DNA of 64,000 nt from Fulvia fulva (GCF_020509005.1 NC_063012.1:1054001-1118000); one strand, 5' to 3'; positions 31,776 to 42,601 are shown, numbered from the stretch's first letter. Program-made: numbers and translations. The notes: generated by a model not told the origin, from the sequence alone.

Positions 31776-32211
31776 GGTTACTGTGTCGTTGCTGTCAGGT
31801 AGGGTGTTGTTATGTGGAGCTGGTGGTTTGTCGAGGACGAGGCCTACCGGTTAGTCAGTCGCTGAGCTCTGCGCGACCACTACGCGAGGTTGAATGGAGA
31901 CAAGGCGTTGGCAGATGATGTTTCCTGAGCATCTGAAGATCACCTTGAACTTCACAGAGTCGCGCTCGCGCTAGCCCGGCTTGCGTTCCGAGCTGACTGA
32001 TCATCCTTGCCCATTGGCCCGTGTGCCCCTGCCGCTCTCGTTCGCAACAACCCTTGTTCCAACACCAGAGCGCTTCGCCTACGCTCGTGTAACCTCGTCG
32101 ACAAAGTCTCTGTCAGCACAGCCGCCTTGATCATGGAGCGCTTCTTTTGCATAAGTGCGCGGCGCATTCGCATAACTGTGCGGCGCCGCTGCGAACACCT
32201 CAGCGGCAAAG
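31776..32211. other. Intergenic region
   Basis: 435 bp upstream of LUC7 (promoter) and of the HET relic. GC-rich word GCGCGGC repeats (32158-32180); no coding signal. Confidence 0.35.
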
Positions 32212-32418
32212 ATGCGCCTCCTCCAGACTGGTACGAATGAGCTCAAGCTCGTTACCTTTCCCGATGAGCAGAAGCTACCCGAATACGCTATCTTGTCCCA
32301 TACCTGGATGCAAGATGAGGACGAAGGATTATTTACGGACCTGTCGACATTGCTGCAAAGCCAGGCAGGAAGAAGATCGACTGAACACCGCCGAGTGACC
32401 GAGTTGTGTATCATTTGA
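32212..32418 (+). pseudogene. HET-domain N-terminal fragment (heterokaryon-incompatibility type)
   Basis: An ATG-initiated 68-codon ORF reads MRLLQTGTNELKLVTFPDEQ, then YAILSHTWMQDEDEGLFTDL. This is the canonical beginning of fungal HET-domain proteins (MRLLxxxxLEL...PxYAILSHTWxxxEVxFxDL). After about residue 45 the similarity stops and the ORF ends at 32418; the rest of the domain (YxYxWIDTCCIDK region) is not found in any frame up to 32600. I therefore call it a truncated relic. HET domains trigger cell death upon allorecognition when fused to other modules; this piece could not do so alone. Confidence 0.62.
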
Positions 32419-32597
32419 ACATCACGAGTCCTGACCAAGCTCTCGACCCAGATTGTAGCCCACAACATCGCCCACTATGGATCGATGGGCCTGCTGTTTC
32501 GTGGCGCAAGCTGGTAGACGCTGGTCTCATAATCACGGTTCAAGCCAGACGTCTGGTGTCCCTGGGTCAGCCGATTGTGCTGGTGGAGCTTGAAGTC

Positions 32598-32927
32598 ATG
32601 CGAATGTTTGCAACTCGACACTCGATTCAGCCAAGTCAGGAAGATATTGCATTACTGAATGCCCTCAGCGGCCTGGGTGTTGACCACAGCCGTCGTCACA
32701 GATGTCATATTTGCGGTAGCACGTTTCACTTTGCGAAAGACCTCATGCGCCACGTAGCAGCGGCTCACGATAGATCCACTGTGCACTACAGATGCAATGC
32801 GTATGGCTGTAGGAGGACAGCTAGACGCAAGGATCACATGAAACAACATTGCCAGAAGGCTCATGGTCAGCAACCCTGGCTAGAAGACTTCACCCAGCTG
32901 AGGGATAGCAATGCCTTGGACGTGTAG
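32598..32927 (+). CDS. C2H2 zinc-finger protein (two fingers), possibly a fragment
   Basis: From the first in-frame ATG (32598) 109 residues; the frame stays open upstream to about 32406 (LWIDGPAVSWRKLVDAGLII), so a missing 5' exon or a broken gene is possible. Two classical fingers lie side by side: CHIC-x12-H-x4-H and C-x4-C-x12-H-x4-H (CNAYGCRRTARRKDHMKQHC then QKAH), the second with the RKDHMKQH look of fungal transcription factors. It lies directly behind the HET relic in a different frame; whether both once formed one gene cannot be decided. Function unknown; nucleic-acid binding likely if expressed. Confidence 0.45.
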   Translation: MRMFATRHSIQPSQEDIALLNALSGLGVDHSRRHRCHICGSTFHFAKDLMRHVAAAHDRSTVHYRCNAYGCRRTARRKDHMKQHCQKAHGQQPWLEDFTQLRDSNALDV

Positions 32928-33315
32928 GACACAATTCAGCAAAGCTTCGAACAGACTCTTGTAGTGTTCTTGTAACAGCCCAGCAACAAACTAGCCTATA
33001 GGTGCCATCAGAAAGACAAGAGACGACTCGAAGGAGCGAGAGTGTCTTCAAACAAGGAAGGGACTTTCTTGACGGCTAATTACAAAGGTCTGATGGTGTT
33101 CGTGGCGATATTAATGCCACATGCTTTGCTCGAACACTCTGGCACTCCACTGTCTTGCAAAAGTCCTAGCAACGCGCTCGAGGAAGAGAGCCATTATGGC
33201 GCTGTTCTTGAACCATGAGCTGGCTGCTAGGACCTTGTGACGGTGTCTAGCGAACGTCCAAAGCAGCAATGAAGTCTCCCACAAGCCATTCAACCCGGGG
33301 CGAAGCAGCACACAT
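32928..33315. other. Intergenic region in the decayed HET/ankyrin locus
   Basis: About 390 bp without recognisable coding sequence, between the zinc-finger ORF and the ankyrin pseudogene. Confidence 0.35.
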
Positions 33316-34020
33316 CTACAATCGCGCCTGCCGGCGGGCCAATATCCTGCTCAACATAGTCGCGACCTCAGGATCAAATACCTCCTCAGCAGCTCTAATT
33401 GCATTCCCGCGAGCGCCACCTTGAATGCCGATCTCGGCTCCATAGGCAAGCAGTATCTCTATACCCTCATACCATCCTCTCCAAGCAGCTGCTTGCAAAG
33501 CTGTCCCATGGTACCCTGCAACCCCATTCGGATCGGCGCCTTTGCTCAATAGCAAGTTCAACGTACTCTCGAACTCTGCTTCCGCAGCGATCTGCAATGC
33601 AGTACCGTACACTCCTCCAACCTGGTTCACATTCGCACCACAATCGTCAACGAGCATTGCAATGATATCGTCGTGCCCTCGATCCGCCGCAGCATGCAAA
33701 GCACTTCCAAGATTCCACTCGAAGTGTTGACCTCCGCGCCTTGGCCTAGCAGAGTGCTCATGAGCTCTTTCTTGTCTCGAATAGCCGCTGCTTGCAGAGC
33801 GTTTCCGAACGCACCGCCCTGAGCGTTGATGTCAGCACCCCATTGAAGCAGCAGGCCGGCGGTATCGTCTCCATATAGCATTCAAGCTGCTTACAGTGCA
33901 TTGCCGTAATGTCCTTCTTGTGCATTGACGTCAGCTCCATGCTCGAGCAGCAGTCCTATCACATCGCGGTGTCCTTCTCCACATGCGGCGTATAAAGGTG
34001 TACCGTGTTTTGCGTCCGAG
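33316..34020 (-). pseudogene. Broken ankyrin-repeat array (NLR/HET-associated type)
   Basis: On the minus strand ankyrin units are visible in order: GTPLYAACGEGHRDVIGLLL with EHGADVNAQEGHYGNAL, DTAGLLLQWGADINAQGGAFGNALQAA, LGSALHAAADRGHDDIIAML, VYGTALQIAAEAEFESTLNLLL, YHGTALQAAAWRGWYEGIEILL. The G-x-YGNALQAA style is typical of ankyrin tails of fungal NLR- and HET-type proteins. The frame is broken: after GHYGNAL the next codon is TAA where CAA (Q) is expected and a TGA follows four codons later (near 33890); a further frameshift lies at about 33705, before LGSALHAAA. No NACHT or other N-terminal domain remains upstream. Confidence 0.72.
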
Positions 34021-34721
34021 GGTGGTGATTTGGAATTGCATCGTGGTGGTATGGGGCTGTTGTGTTTGTGCCTTGGTGTTCTTAGGCACTGTGTTTGTGG
34101 TTGAGAGCTAGAGATGTAACAACGGCGATGATGCGGCTGCTTTATACCAACGATCCTTCCATGTTCGGAAATCTCTCGTCGTGTCGTCACAGCACATCGC
34201 CTCGCTACGTCGTGGGCCTATCATTGAGTTGGATGAATACTACCACACAATGGCACCATACTCCACCTCGCTGCACATAGGCGTGCGGAACTGCTCCCTA
34301 GGCTGGTTTTTGCTGAACCCAGATCAGTCTGTGGACATCATAGGGTGACTGAATGTCTTACCTCGCGACATGCCTCCGACCTCGCATGAGAATTATCCAC
34401 CCATCCAAGCAGCGCAGTAAATCGATCGATCGCACGATGTTGCCCATTTCGGGCATTTGTGCTCCTTTGAGGCAGCGCTAAATCACCCTTACAGCCTGAT
34501 GTGACGGGATCTCCTCGGGTTGATGACCAAGGAGGCAGTCATCCGCGACTCTCCTTGAGATGTGAGACATTCTATAGTGCTTGGAAGATGGCAGGCTAAT
34601 ATCTGGAAATCTTCTGCTAGCCTCATACTCTTGCGTCGTGATGGTGGACTTACCATTTCGCGCCGAGCCAAGTGCGAGTTGTTTGTCCGCGGGGCTTCTC
34701 CTCCCATTCGCCTCCCGGACC
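34021..34721. other. Intergenic region
   Basis: About 700 bp between the ankyrin relic and the 3' end of xylulokinase. Open frames at 34562-34720 continue as antisense shadows of xylulokinase; nothing else recognised. Confidence 0.35.
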
Positions 34722-36557
34722 TCACTTTCCCTCCCGCCCAACCTCGCTCAATACCCTCTTCTCCATCGCATCAAACCCCTCCACAGCCTCCCCATACCTC
34801 TCAAACGTTCCCTGCGTATACCCCTCCGCAATCTTCTTCACAAAAGCCCCCTCGTCCCAGCGATTACCAATCAACTCCTCAAACGTCTCACCCTTCGTCC
34901 TCTCACAACCCCAAACAGCCTTATACGCCGCCCCCAGCGCACACGCATTACCCCCGATATCGAGCTTATACACACCTTCCACGCCTCCCAGAACTTCGCC
35001 GCAGATCTTGGCAATGGCTGGATTGGCAGAGCCGCCGCCTACGAGGTAGACGCGGCGGGGTTGGGCGGGGAGGTCGTTGGAGGGCTTGACGAGGGCTTGG
35101 GAGCGGAGGCGGAGGGAGAGGAATTGGGATTCGAGGATTGTGCGGGCATCGTCTGCTTTGGAGGTTGATGACGAGGGTTTGAGGTCTTTTGCGGTGGGAT
35201 GGTAGCTGTATCGCCATTGGCCTTCTGGGACATTGGGGACGATCTCTGGCCGAGGGAAGTACAGGCCCAATCTCATGGGGTCGGAGTCGGAGGTTTGACT
35301 TAAAGGCGGTGTTGATAGAGCTGTGTCGTTGAAGGTGTCCCACGATTTCGTGTTGTCCAGTTGATCCCGGATCTGCTCGCGGGCGAGGCCGCCGTTCTTG
35401 TAGCAGAGCATAAACATGTATAGGCCTGGTGTTGTGGGATGGTTCATGAAGTGGTAGGCTGGGTCTGGTTTGTACTCGGGTGTGCTCATAAGGAAGGTTG
35501 TGCTGGTGCCAAGCGACACCATTGCGTCCGACGGCCGAAGGGGAAGTGCGAGGATCGTTGCTGGGTTGTCGCCGGTGAAGGGAGTGATGTTACAGTCTGG
35601 CGGGAATCCATAGCGTCCTGTGAAGTACTTGCTCACAGTGCCGAATGCTTTCCCACCGTCTTCTGGCACATCGCCAAGTTTTTTTCTCAGCTCAGCAACG
35701 CCCTCTGTTGAACCCGCTGCGAGGGCAAGCAAAGTATCGTTCCAGGTGCCATTGTTGACATCCCAGAGATTCATGCCCGTTACATCGCTAATGTCGATCG
35801 GTGCCACTCGGCCAAGAAAGATGGACGCCAGGAAAGATGACACCAGCGATATCCTCGCCGTCTTTTCATAATGATCCGGATACTTCGTCCGATACCGAAG
35901 AATCTGTGGTCCACTGAAACGATGATGCGCCTTGCTGCCAGTCACTCTCGCCAGAATCTCAGGATCGCCAAGCTCAGCATCAAAGGCATCGCATTGCTTC
36001 TGCGTACTGGCATCCTGCCAATTCGGACTCATCGGATGGGCAAAAGCACCTTTCCTCTCGCCTTTACTTCCAGGCTCCAATTGCTCGATCAACGACTTTC
36101 CAGAGTCCAAGTTGGCGAGAATGTGCTCTGCTTCGTGTGACCAGAAGACCGTGCCATGTTGCATACCCGCTCCAGAGATACCCTTCACTCTGCTGAAGTC
36201 CAGACCGGCTTGCTTTAAGCGATCGAGGACCAAATCAACGGCTTCTAACCACATAGCTGGTGGTGCAAAGACTTCGCCTTCGGAAGGGTTCGTGAGCACT
36301 CCCTTTTCGATGTCATATTTGCTGAGATGTGCATCAAAGTCGACTTTTGCTTCGTGAATCAACTTCAGATTAGAGTCAACGACGATGCCTTGGTTGGATT
36401 TAGCAGGTTGTTATTTGGTCGATTTCTGTGGGGTGAAGAGTACCTTTCAATTGCTGCGTCGATAGATCAAAGCCCTGGTCATCGTCAGTGCAAGCACTTT
36501 TTACCAAGGGTGGTTCGTGCAGACCATGTACAAGGGACCAGTAGTAGCTCCTGCCAT
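34722..36557 (-). CDS. XKS1: D-xylulose kinase (FGGY family)
   Basis: Model: exon 1 36557-36525, intron 50 bp, exon 2 36474-36444, intron 55 bp (GTACTC...TGCTAAATC...CAAG), exon 3 36388-34722; 576 residues. Splicing reconstructs [30 protein letters not shown], the expected FGGY N-terminus; the first donor is GTCTGC, unusual but required by the frame. Further marks: [56 protein letters not shown] (ATP site), and [21 protein letters not shown] with [11 protein letters not shown] near the C-terminus. The enzyme phosphorylates D-xylulose to xylulose-5-phosphate, linking pentose catabolism to the pentose-phosphate pathway in the cytosol. The ATG at 36362 would miss the sugar/phosphate-binding N-terminus. 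Confidence 0.9.
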
Positions 36558-36921
36558 ACTGAACCGATCGTTCCGATGGGTAGTAAATGCAGTATTGTGA
36601 TTGTTGTTTCACTAGGACCTGCAGTTGTCAAACATCAAAGAGCGTGGCCGTTCAACCAAAAGCCTGCAAATGTCAACGCGGGGACCTCTGATGCAAGGCA
36701 GAGCCAGAGCTCCATGAGGTTCCGCCGGATAAATGCGGCAAAATACCGCGTGGTTGTGCTGAAGTCTGTTCGAGTTGAGGCCGGAGCAGCTGTGGTTGAA
36801 ACGGAGAATTGCAACAGCAGCGCGCATACTCTTCACCTCACATGAGCATGCAAAATCTTGTTGCATTTCTTCATCGCGGCGTAAAGTCATTGGCGGCTAT
36901 ACCCACCAGGCGGCCGCCCGT
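36558..36921. other. Intergenic region
   Basis: About 365 bp: xylulokinase promoter and 3' UTR of the DUF3074 gene (both minus strand). No named element seen. Confidence 0.4.
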
Positions 36922-39006
36922 CTATGAGACCGCATCGATCTTCCTCTCATTACTCCTCGAGCTCGCCGCACTATTGGTGCTCCTCATGCTGCCTTTTCTG
37001 TTGCGCCCAAATTCCTCCTTGACACTCTGCAACGCCTCAGGCTGAAGCTTCTGCGCCATCAGCGTATTCTGCTTTTGAAGGTCAGCAACTTGTTCCTGCA
37101 GCAGGCTGTTCTCTCTTCTATAGAGATCAACTTGCGACCTGAACTCATCGCGTTCTCGTGTGACCAGCGATAACTTATGTTGCTCGTCTTTCTTCTTTCG
37201 TTTGTCTTCCACTTTGCGTAGCTCTTTGGCCTTCTTCTGCTCCAGCTTCTCCAACTCTCTCTTGTGCTTCTCTTCAGTCTTCTTGAGCTTCTTCTCCATC
37301 TCTTCCTTCTGCTTGGAGCTTTCTGACTCTCCTTTTTCTTGAGTCTGTTTCAGCTTCTGTTCTTGTTCCATACGCTTTCTTGCAAGCTGCTGCTCGAGTC
37401 GCTCGCGTTTCTGCGTGATCTTGTAGACTTCCTTCTCGTGGTGGCTCATGTCTTTCGTGTCCTTAGGCAAGTCGGACAGGTCGGCACTCGCTATGCTCAG
37501 CACGTCCGTTGAGTCGGTAGGTCGCTTGGGCTCTTCTGGGGCGGTGGAAATCCTGCGCATTTCTTCCGCGGACATGAACGAGTCGACAGAAGAAGTATCG
37601 GATGAATCGTCAGACGAATCAACCTCACCGGAATTGAGGTAAGGGCTGACTCTATCAGCAACAGCAACAGCCGCTGGCGCATATGTATCTATGCCTGTCC
37701 CGATGGCTCTCGTGATGTTGTTGAAGATGCCGCCTTGCGAATTTGGTCGTGGTACTGGGCCTGTCGCCGACCGAATTGGTGGCGCTAGCTTGCTTTCTTC
37801 CTGATTATCCCCATTTGGTGTGTACGATGTCGTCTGCGTGGAAACTTGGTCCGTTGTGTGTGCATTGGATATGGACTCCTTCTCCTGTTCTTCGAAGCCT
37901 TCATCCGGATGTGGTCTGTGATCCAGACTGCATGCCCAGTCAAAGAACTTGTGTACATCCTGAATCATAGGCTCTGGCGTACCCCTCTCCACCAGGAATC
38001 GAGGCAGGCCGCCACCTGGATCTGATCGTGTTATCATGATCCACTCCACTGGATTGAGCTCCGGATCGCCTTCGCCTGAGGAGCCAGGAACGTCCAGATG
38101 CTGATCCGATGCACTTGCTCCCTTTACATTCGCAGTGCCTACAGTATGGCCGCGCTCTCGTGTGTGCTGTTCTGAAGTTCCATTGCTCGACAGCAGGTTA
38201 GGAGTAGACTTCGATTTCGACGGCGCAAGTGGGACCTCACGAATGAGCTCCACCGATTCATATTGACCTCGCACCAGACCCGAGCGGGCGGGCGCATCAG
38301 GATGCTGAACAGGTTTCGATATGAGCATGAAGTGTCTCGGCACGTGCCTCTTGCCTCCTTCAAGCTCAGCAGCACTCTTATCCGTGAGAACGCCATCACT
38401 GCTCAGCAGCAATGTCACAAAGTCTCTGGGTGTCACTGGACCAGGGAACACTGAGCTCAGCTGGTATACCTCAAGCTTTCCCACACCTTTCACATCGATC
38501 CGCTCTAGCCGCCGATCAGCGGCCAGGCCTCGAATCGCTCCAGCTCCTGGTCCTCCTTCGACCGAGAGAGATTGCGGGAACTCGCGCAACATGGCACGCT
38601 TGAACTTGTCGAAGCCTAGTCCTTCATGTACACTTCTTCGTGCGAACCATGCTCCGTGTCGGTCGTGGCCTGCCATCTTGTATAGGGAGACGTCCAAAGG
38701 GTTCGTCTCTTTCTTGAACTTCATAGGCTTGCCCCATTGCTTCGCCAGCTTTGCGTGTTCTTCGTGCGGAGGATGACCTCGAGCATGGGAAGAGTGCATC
38801 TCTTTATGTGACTTTGCCGTGTTCGGTTCATGGTGATGAGGCTTCGAATCGTGAAAGGGCGTCCCTTCGGGGACCTGCGGTACGGAGTTGCATATCAGCT
38901 CGCCGGCAGCGAAGGTGTCTGTGAGGTATTGTTCGAGATTGTCCTGAGGCACGTCGTTCCAGTCCACAGGCCCTAGATGGGTGAGCGCATCGTTGAGTTC
39001 TGCCAT
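36922..39006 (-). CDS. DUF3074 (START-like) protein with C-terminal coiled coil
   Basis: 694 residues from the ATG at 39006 (MAELNDALTHLGPVDWNDVP); the frame is open to an ATG at 39237, but the added 77 residues are Ser/Arg-rich and unlike the family start. Residues 100-345 form the DUF3074 domain, a START-like lipid-binding fold: GKPMKFKKETNPLDVSLYKM, HGAWFARRSVHEGLGFDKFK, VYQLSSVFPGPVTPRDFVTLLL, RHFMLISKPVQHPD, YESVELIREVPL; then PVEWIMITRSDPGGGLPRF. Residues 520-660 are a long Lys/Glu/Gln coiled coil (QKRERLEQQLARKRMEQEQK). Ligand and location are not known for the fungal family. It is close to the xylulokinase gene on the same strand. Confidence 0.78.
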   Translation of the reverse strand: MAELNDALTHLGPVDWNDVPQDNLEQYLTDTFAAGELICNSVPQVPEGTPFHDSKPHHHEPNTAKSHKEMHSSHARGHPPHEEHAKLAKQWGKPMKFKKETNPLDVSLYKMAGHDRHGAWFARRSVHEGLGFDKFKRAMLREFPQSLSVEGGPGAGAIRGLAADRRLERIDVKGVGKLEVYQLSSVFPGPVTPRDFVTLLLSSDGVLTDKSAAELEGGKRHVPRHFMLISKPVQHPDAPARSGLVRGQYESVELIREVPLAPSKSKSTPNLLSSNGTSEQHTRERGHTVGTANVKGASASDQHLDVPGSSGEGDPELNPVEWIMITRSDPGGGLPRFLVERGTPEPMIQDVHKFFDWACSLDHRPHPDEGFEEQEKESISNAHTTDQVSTQTTSYTPNGDNQEESKLAPPIRSATGPVPRPNSQGGIFNNITRAIGTGIDTYAPAAVAVADRVSPYLNSGEVDSSDDSSDTSSVDSFMSAEEMRRISTAPEEPKRPTDSTDVLSIASADLSDLPKDTKDMSHHEKEVYKITQKRERLEQQLARKRMEQEQKLKQTQEKGESESSKQKEEMEKKLKKTEEKHKRELEKLEQKKAKELRKVEDKRKKKDEQHKLSLVTRERDEFRSQVDLYRRENSLLQEQVADLQKQNTLMAQKLQPEALQSVKEEFGRNRKGSMRSTNSAASSRSNERKIDAVS

Positions 39007-39456
39007 GGCCTCGAATGGTGCGCCTGTGTGTGAACGTGAACGTGAACGCGAAGGTGAACTTGTCACAATCAAGCGCAAGTAGCGAGTAGTGGCAACGGCA
39101 GAAAGAACAATGCCTGAGTTGGTCGAGACATAAAAGGGCAGCTGCGACAGTATGGAGTGTTGATTGTCTGTGAGTACATGTATCTGGAATTGGCGCCGAG
39201 CAGTTCGTAGCCGATGTGCGAGTTGCGACTCCGTCACATGCGAGCGTGACTAGTTGGATCCTTGTTCGTGACAGGCAAGCAAGGCAGGTACCGACTGCCA
39301 TCCCATTGTGCTCGTACTGTACCCGGGCCGCCGGGCGTCGTTTCTGGAGCAAACAAGCTTTGAGGTTGTGCCCCACGTTCCGGAGCAAGTCCGTGTCGTG
39401 CGTTCAACGAGGTGCATGTGGTGAACATCACATGCAACTTGCCAGGTTATGTCACA
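39007..39456. other. Divergent intergenic region
   Basis: About 450 bp between the DUF3074 gene and the small plus-strand gene. It includes a short GTGAACGTGAACGCGAAGGTGAAC repeat (39037-39060) just upstream of the DUF3074 start, likely in its 5' UTR. No other element recognised. Confidence 0.4.
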
Positions 39457-39970
39457 ATGTCGAATCTCCTCCACACTCCTACCACTATTAAAAGCTCCCG
39501 CACACCACGCAAGCCCAAGAAGTCTAATCTAGCCGATGTCATCGAGCTGTATGCAACAAAACGATTAACAAACTTGGGGCTTCGTAATCTACAGGTGCAC
39601 TTATGGACCATCTTCCTCGCAAGCTTCCGCTCCCACATTGAACAGAAGCTGGCACGTCACAATGGTCTCGACATATTCAACAAGCCTGAGGTGACGGTCA
39701 TCGAGGACTCGTCCTGAATGGACCGCCGCCGAAGACATAGACGACTGGGTGCAATGTCAGCGGCATCGTTTCTGCACTCGGGTTGACGAGGCGAGCCTGA
39801 AGTCTGTGGTCGCAGCGGTCGCGGACCCTGAGAACGCTCTGGAAGACGGTTTCAGATACGCAGGCTCCATCAACGTGGTGCGGAAGAAATGGGAACCCTA
39901 TGATCCGACACCTGGCGAAGAAGAGCCGGAGGAGCCGCTCGAACGTGTCACGTCAAAAGACATTGGCTAG
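39457..39970 (+). pseudogene. Small unknown gene, reading frame disrupted (or unresolved intron)
   Basis: The ATG at 39457 (AT-rich leader, A at -3) opens MSNLLHTPTTIKSSRTPRKP, and continues LADVIELYATKRLTNLGLRN to a stop at 39715-39717 (87 residues). One base out of frame, protein-like coding resumes at RPEWTAAEDIDDWVQCQRHR and runs to a stop at 39970 (ending VTSKDIG). The junction EDSS/RPEW looks like a one-base indel in a formerly continuous gene. An alternative is an intron with a GTCTCG donor (39664) and an acceptor near 39741, which would also restore the frame. No family recognised. Charged, Lys/Arg-rich start and acidic end. Confidence 0.45.
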
Positions 39971-40476
39971 ATGCGTGTAGCGCTGGACTTCGTGGTGGGC
40001 ATGTATTGTATTCTGCGTAACGAGCACGCCTGGGAGACTGACTACCGGCGACCGCCGGCAATCGTGAGTGGTTGACGAAGTGCTGTGAGGGTAGGTCAGT
40101 TGCCCTCGATTCAACCCGTTCTGAGAGGCCCATAACCAAATGATCAATTCCAGAAACTCCCTAGCCATATAAAGAACAGTCCCGTAGACACTTCCGTCGC
40201 CCTCTCCTCTCCATTTCAAGACTCGCCCTCTCCCTTCCCCTTCTTCGTCCTCTCTACCATGACTCACCGTACTCTGACTCGCCGTGTGCGCCTCCACCAA
40301 AGGGAATGTCGCAAGGAGACTCTGGCTCAAGGTGTTGTGTCGGATGGTCGTTGCTGCTTTGAGCTTGACGGACGTAGGGATTGTTGGCGTAGGCCGTAAC
40401 TTTATTGTGAGCACTTCAGTGAGTGCCGTGTATTTGATGTTGATCCTTGATCGCGCTTGCGATCTTCCCGTACATT
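39971..40476. other. Convergent intergenic region
   Basis: About 500 bp between the small gene and the 3' end of the PIN-like gene. A pyrimidine-rich tract (40196-40255) is present; no coding sequence recognised. Confidence 0.4.
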
Positions 40477-41912
40477 TCACGTTGGTACCCATAGCTTCCT
40501 ACCGCCTCGGGCTCCGTTCATACCACTGCGAGGATCTGGTCTGGTAAAGCTGTCCGGGTCGATCTGGCCGTCTTGCGTAGCCTCTGGTGTGATAGCGTGG
40601 CCGGCAAAGCCTCCACGTCCGGGTCCGAAGTTGCCACGACCTCTTGGGCCACCACGGAAATTCCCGCGCATCTTGCCACGCATGTTGCCACGAGGAGCAA
40701 AGGGTAGCGCATGTGCACCACGTGGTGATCCACGGTTGGCATTAGTCATTCGTGGTGACTTCGGCGGCATCACAGGCTGCTGGACAGTTGCGACCGACTT
40801 GGCGCCCACTCCTCGATCGAAGGCGTTCGGATCGATGACTTTGGTCTGCTGTGTTTGTAACATGGCAGCTGGTGCTGTCGGTGGCGATTGCGGAGTTGCA
40901 GACTCAACGTTGTCCTTGGCTTCAGTCTCGCCTCCAGCGATAGATGTACCCAGCTTCTCGTTCTCCCGATTCACCAGTGCTTGTCGATTCCTAAAGTCAC
41001 GATCTTCCCTACCGATGGCCTCTCGCAGCTGTTCGAGTCTCTTGAACTTAATGTCGAAGCCCTTTGCAAAACTGACCTTGCGTTCGTCGTTGCATAGAAA
41101 GATGAAAGACTCCAGCGCAGCGACTGGGTCGTTCTCTTGGTGAATCCTCCAGAGGATGTAGTTGAAGAGTGGCTGCAGGGTTTGGGGAACGCTAGCACTC
41201 GACGACTGGGCACGACTGTTCGCGGCGGTGATAGCTGAAAGGTTCCGGATTGGCGATATGCTAGCTTTCGCAGGACTTGTGGGTGGCGATAGCGCACTAA
41301 TGCTCGATCGAACGCTCTCCAAGGAGGAGGGCGACAGCGAGCCACTGGCTGCAGATCCCTGCGAACTGACAGAAGCCTTCACATCCGCATTAGAGATGTC
41401 CAGCTTGCTGGTCACATCCTCCGACAGCTCGGTTGACTCGACCTCATTCTCCAGATCATGGTCATACTCGGAGAAGAGTCCACGTGGAACGGCATGCTTC
41501 TCAACCTCGGCCCATTTCTCGTATGTCTCGTCGGCTCCCTGCAGGGTAACGACATTCGGATACTTACTCGTAGCGTCGTCCAGCCACTGCAGTGTCTCGC
41601 GGACATCTTCGGCGTGCTTATGCCTTCCACCCCTCTGGCGGCTGAGCTCGTCCAATGCTGTGTTGTGTCAACACTACCATCATATGACACCCACTTTTGA
41701 AGTATTTACGCACCATGCAGGGGCACGAAAAGACGTATCTGCCCGTTCCTCACCCACTGTCGGATCCCGTTTTTCGTGCTCTTCTTGACGCCTGCCACCA
41801 GCGCCGAGTCGTCGACAATACAGTTGAATACTTTCCTGGTCGGCTTTGCGCCAGTTGTGCGTGGTGGCGGAGGTGTGCCGTGCTGCGACACCGGGCGCTG
41901 ACGGGCGCGCAT
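40477..41912 (-). CDS. PIN-like domain protein with RGG tail (Nmd4-like candidate)
   Basis: Model: exon 1 41912-41714, intron 56 bp (GTGCGT...AACACAG), exon 2 41657-40477; 459 residues. Residues 28-115 look like the start of a PIN domain: KVFNCIVDDSALVAGVKKST, RQWVRNGQIRLFVPLHALDEL, then EDVRETLQWLDD. An acidic Asp early in the first strand is the usual metal ligand of PIN nucleases; I did not locate all four acidic residues with certainty. The middle is Ser/Thr-rich; a helical part (LQPLFNYILWRIHQENDPVA) follows, and the C-terminal 100 residues carry GNMRGKMRGNFRGGPRGRGN, an RGG-type RNA-binding tail. RNA metabolism is likely; the Nmd4 (NMD) link is an inference from fold resemblance. Confidence 0.68.
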
Positions 41913-42601
41913 AGTGGGTGGTTTGGCGGTGGTGGTTGTCGGCGGAGCCTGCGCAGATTTATAAGAACAATGTTCGTAGGCTAGCAAAGACAGAAAGCGA
42001 CTGGTGCAGTAACAATGTAATTTCACATGCACATGCCGCAGTCAAAGGGCGAAGCGCACCATGCTGCTTGTTTCATTCATATTTGTTGTGGAAGGAGGTA
42101 ATGGCTCCATTTAGGTCGCGTATCATTGGTCTTGCATTTGCGTTATGATTTGCCAGCGATGCCGGCAAGTAGACCGCGCATACTATCGCAGGTGCGTGTG
42201 AGTATGTCCGCAGGTGACGATGCGCGGACCATGGTCGACCAGGTGGTGAATGCAGTGGCATGAGAGAGCATTGTTCGACGAGAGGTGGGCGCGGTCATCC
42301 GATCCGCCCGCCAAGCAATCCATGAACACCCTCTTTCTCACATGCTATGTTTGACATCCCGTACATCGTTCTGCTTCTCTATAGGGAGGTTGAGAATGCA
42401 GTGCCGTTTGCTGGCAATGCCTGTAATTGCACTTTCTTGCCTCGTGCCGCGAAGGGTAGCGGCAGCGAGGTTCGGCACCAAATGCGTGGTTCAGTCCCAC
42501 AATTCTATCCATGACCATCTCCATCACAGAGTAGCATCTTAACGATTCGCTTCTCGTCATCAGTAGGTCCAACCAAATTCCCTTGACGCCTCCTCCAGGA
42601 C
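41913..42601. other. Divergent intergenic region
   Basis: About 690 bp between the PIN-like gene and the SDR gene, both starting outward, so two promoters are expected. No coding signal; no element I can name. Confidence 0.4.

Noticed and set aside
32490..32550. tRNA-like stretch (TGGCGCAAGCTGGTAGACG, CTCATAA, GGTTCAAGCC)
   Set aside because: A- and B-box-like words are present, but the A-to-B spacing (35 bp) is too short, the anticodon stem does not pair and there is no acceptor stem. It also lies in the open frame of the zinc-finger ORF.
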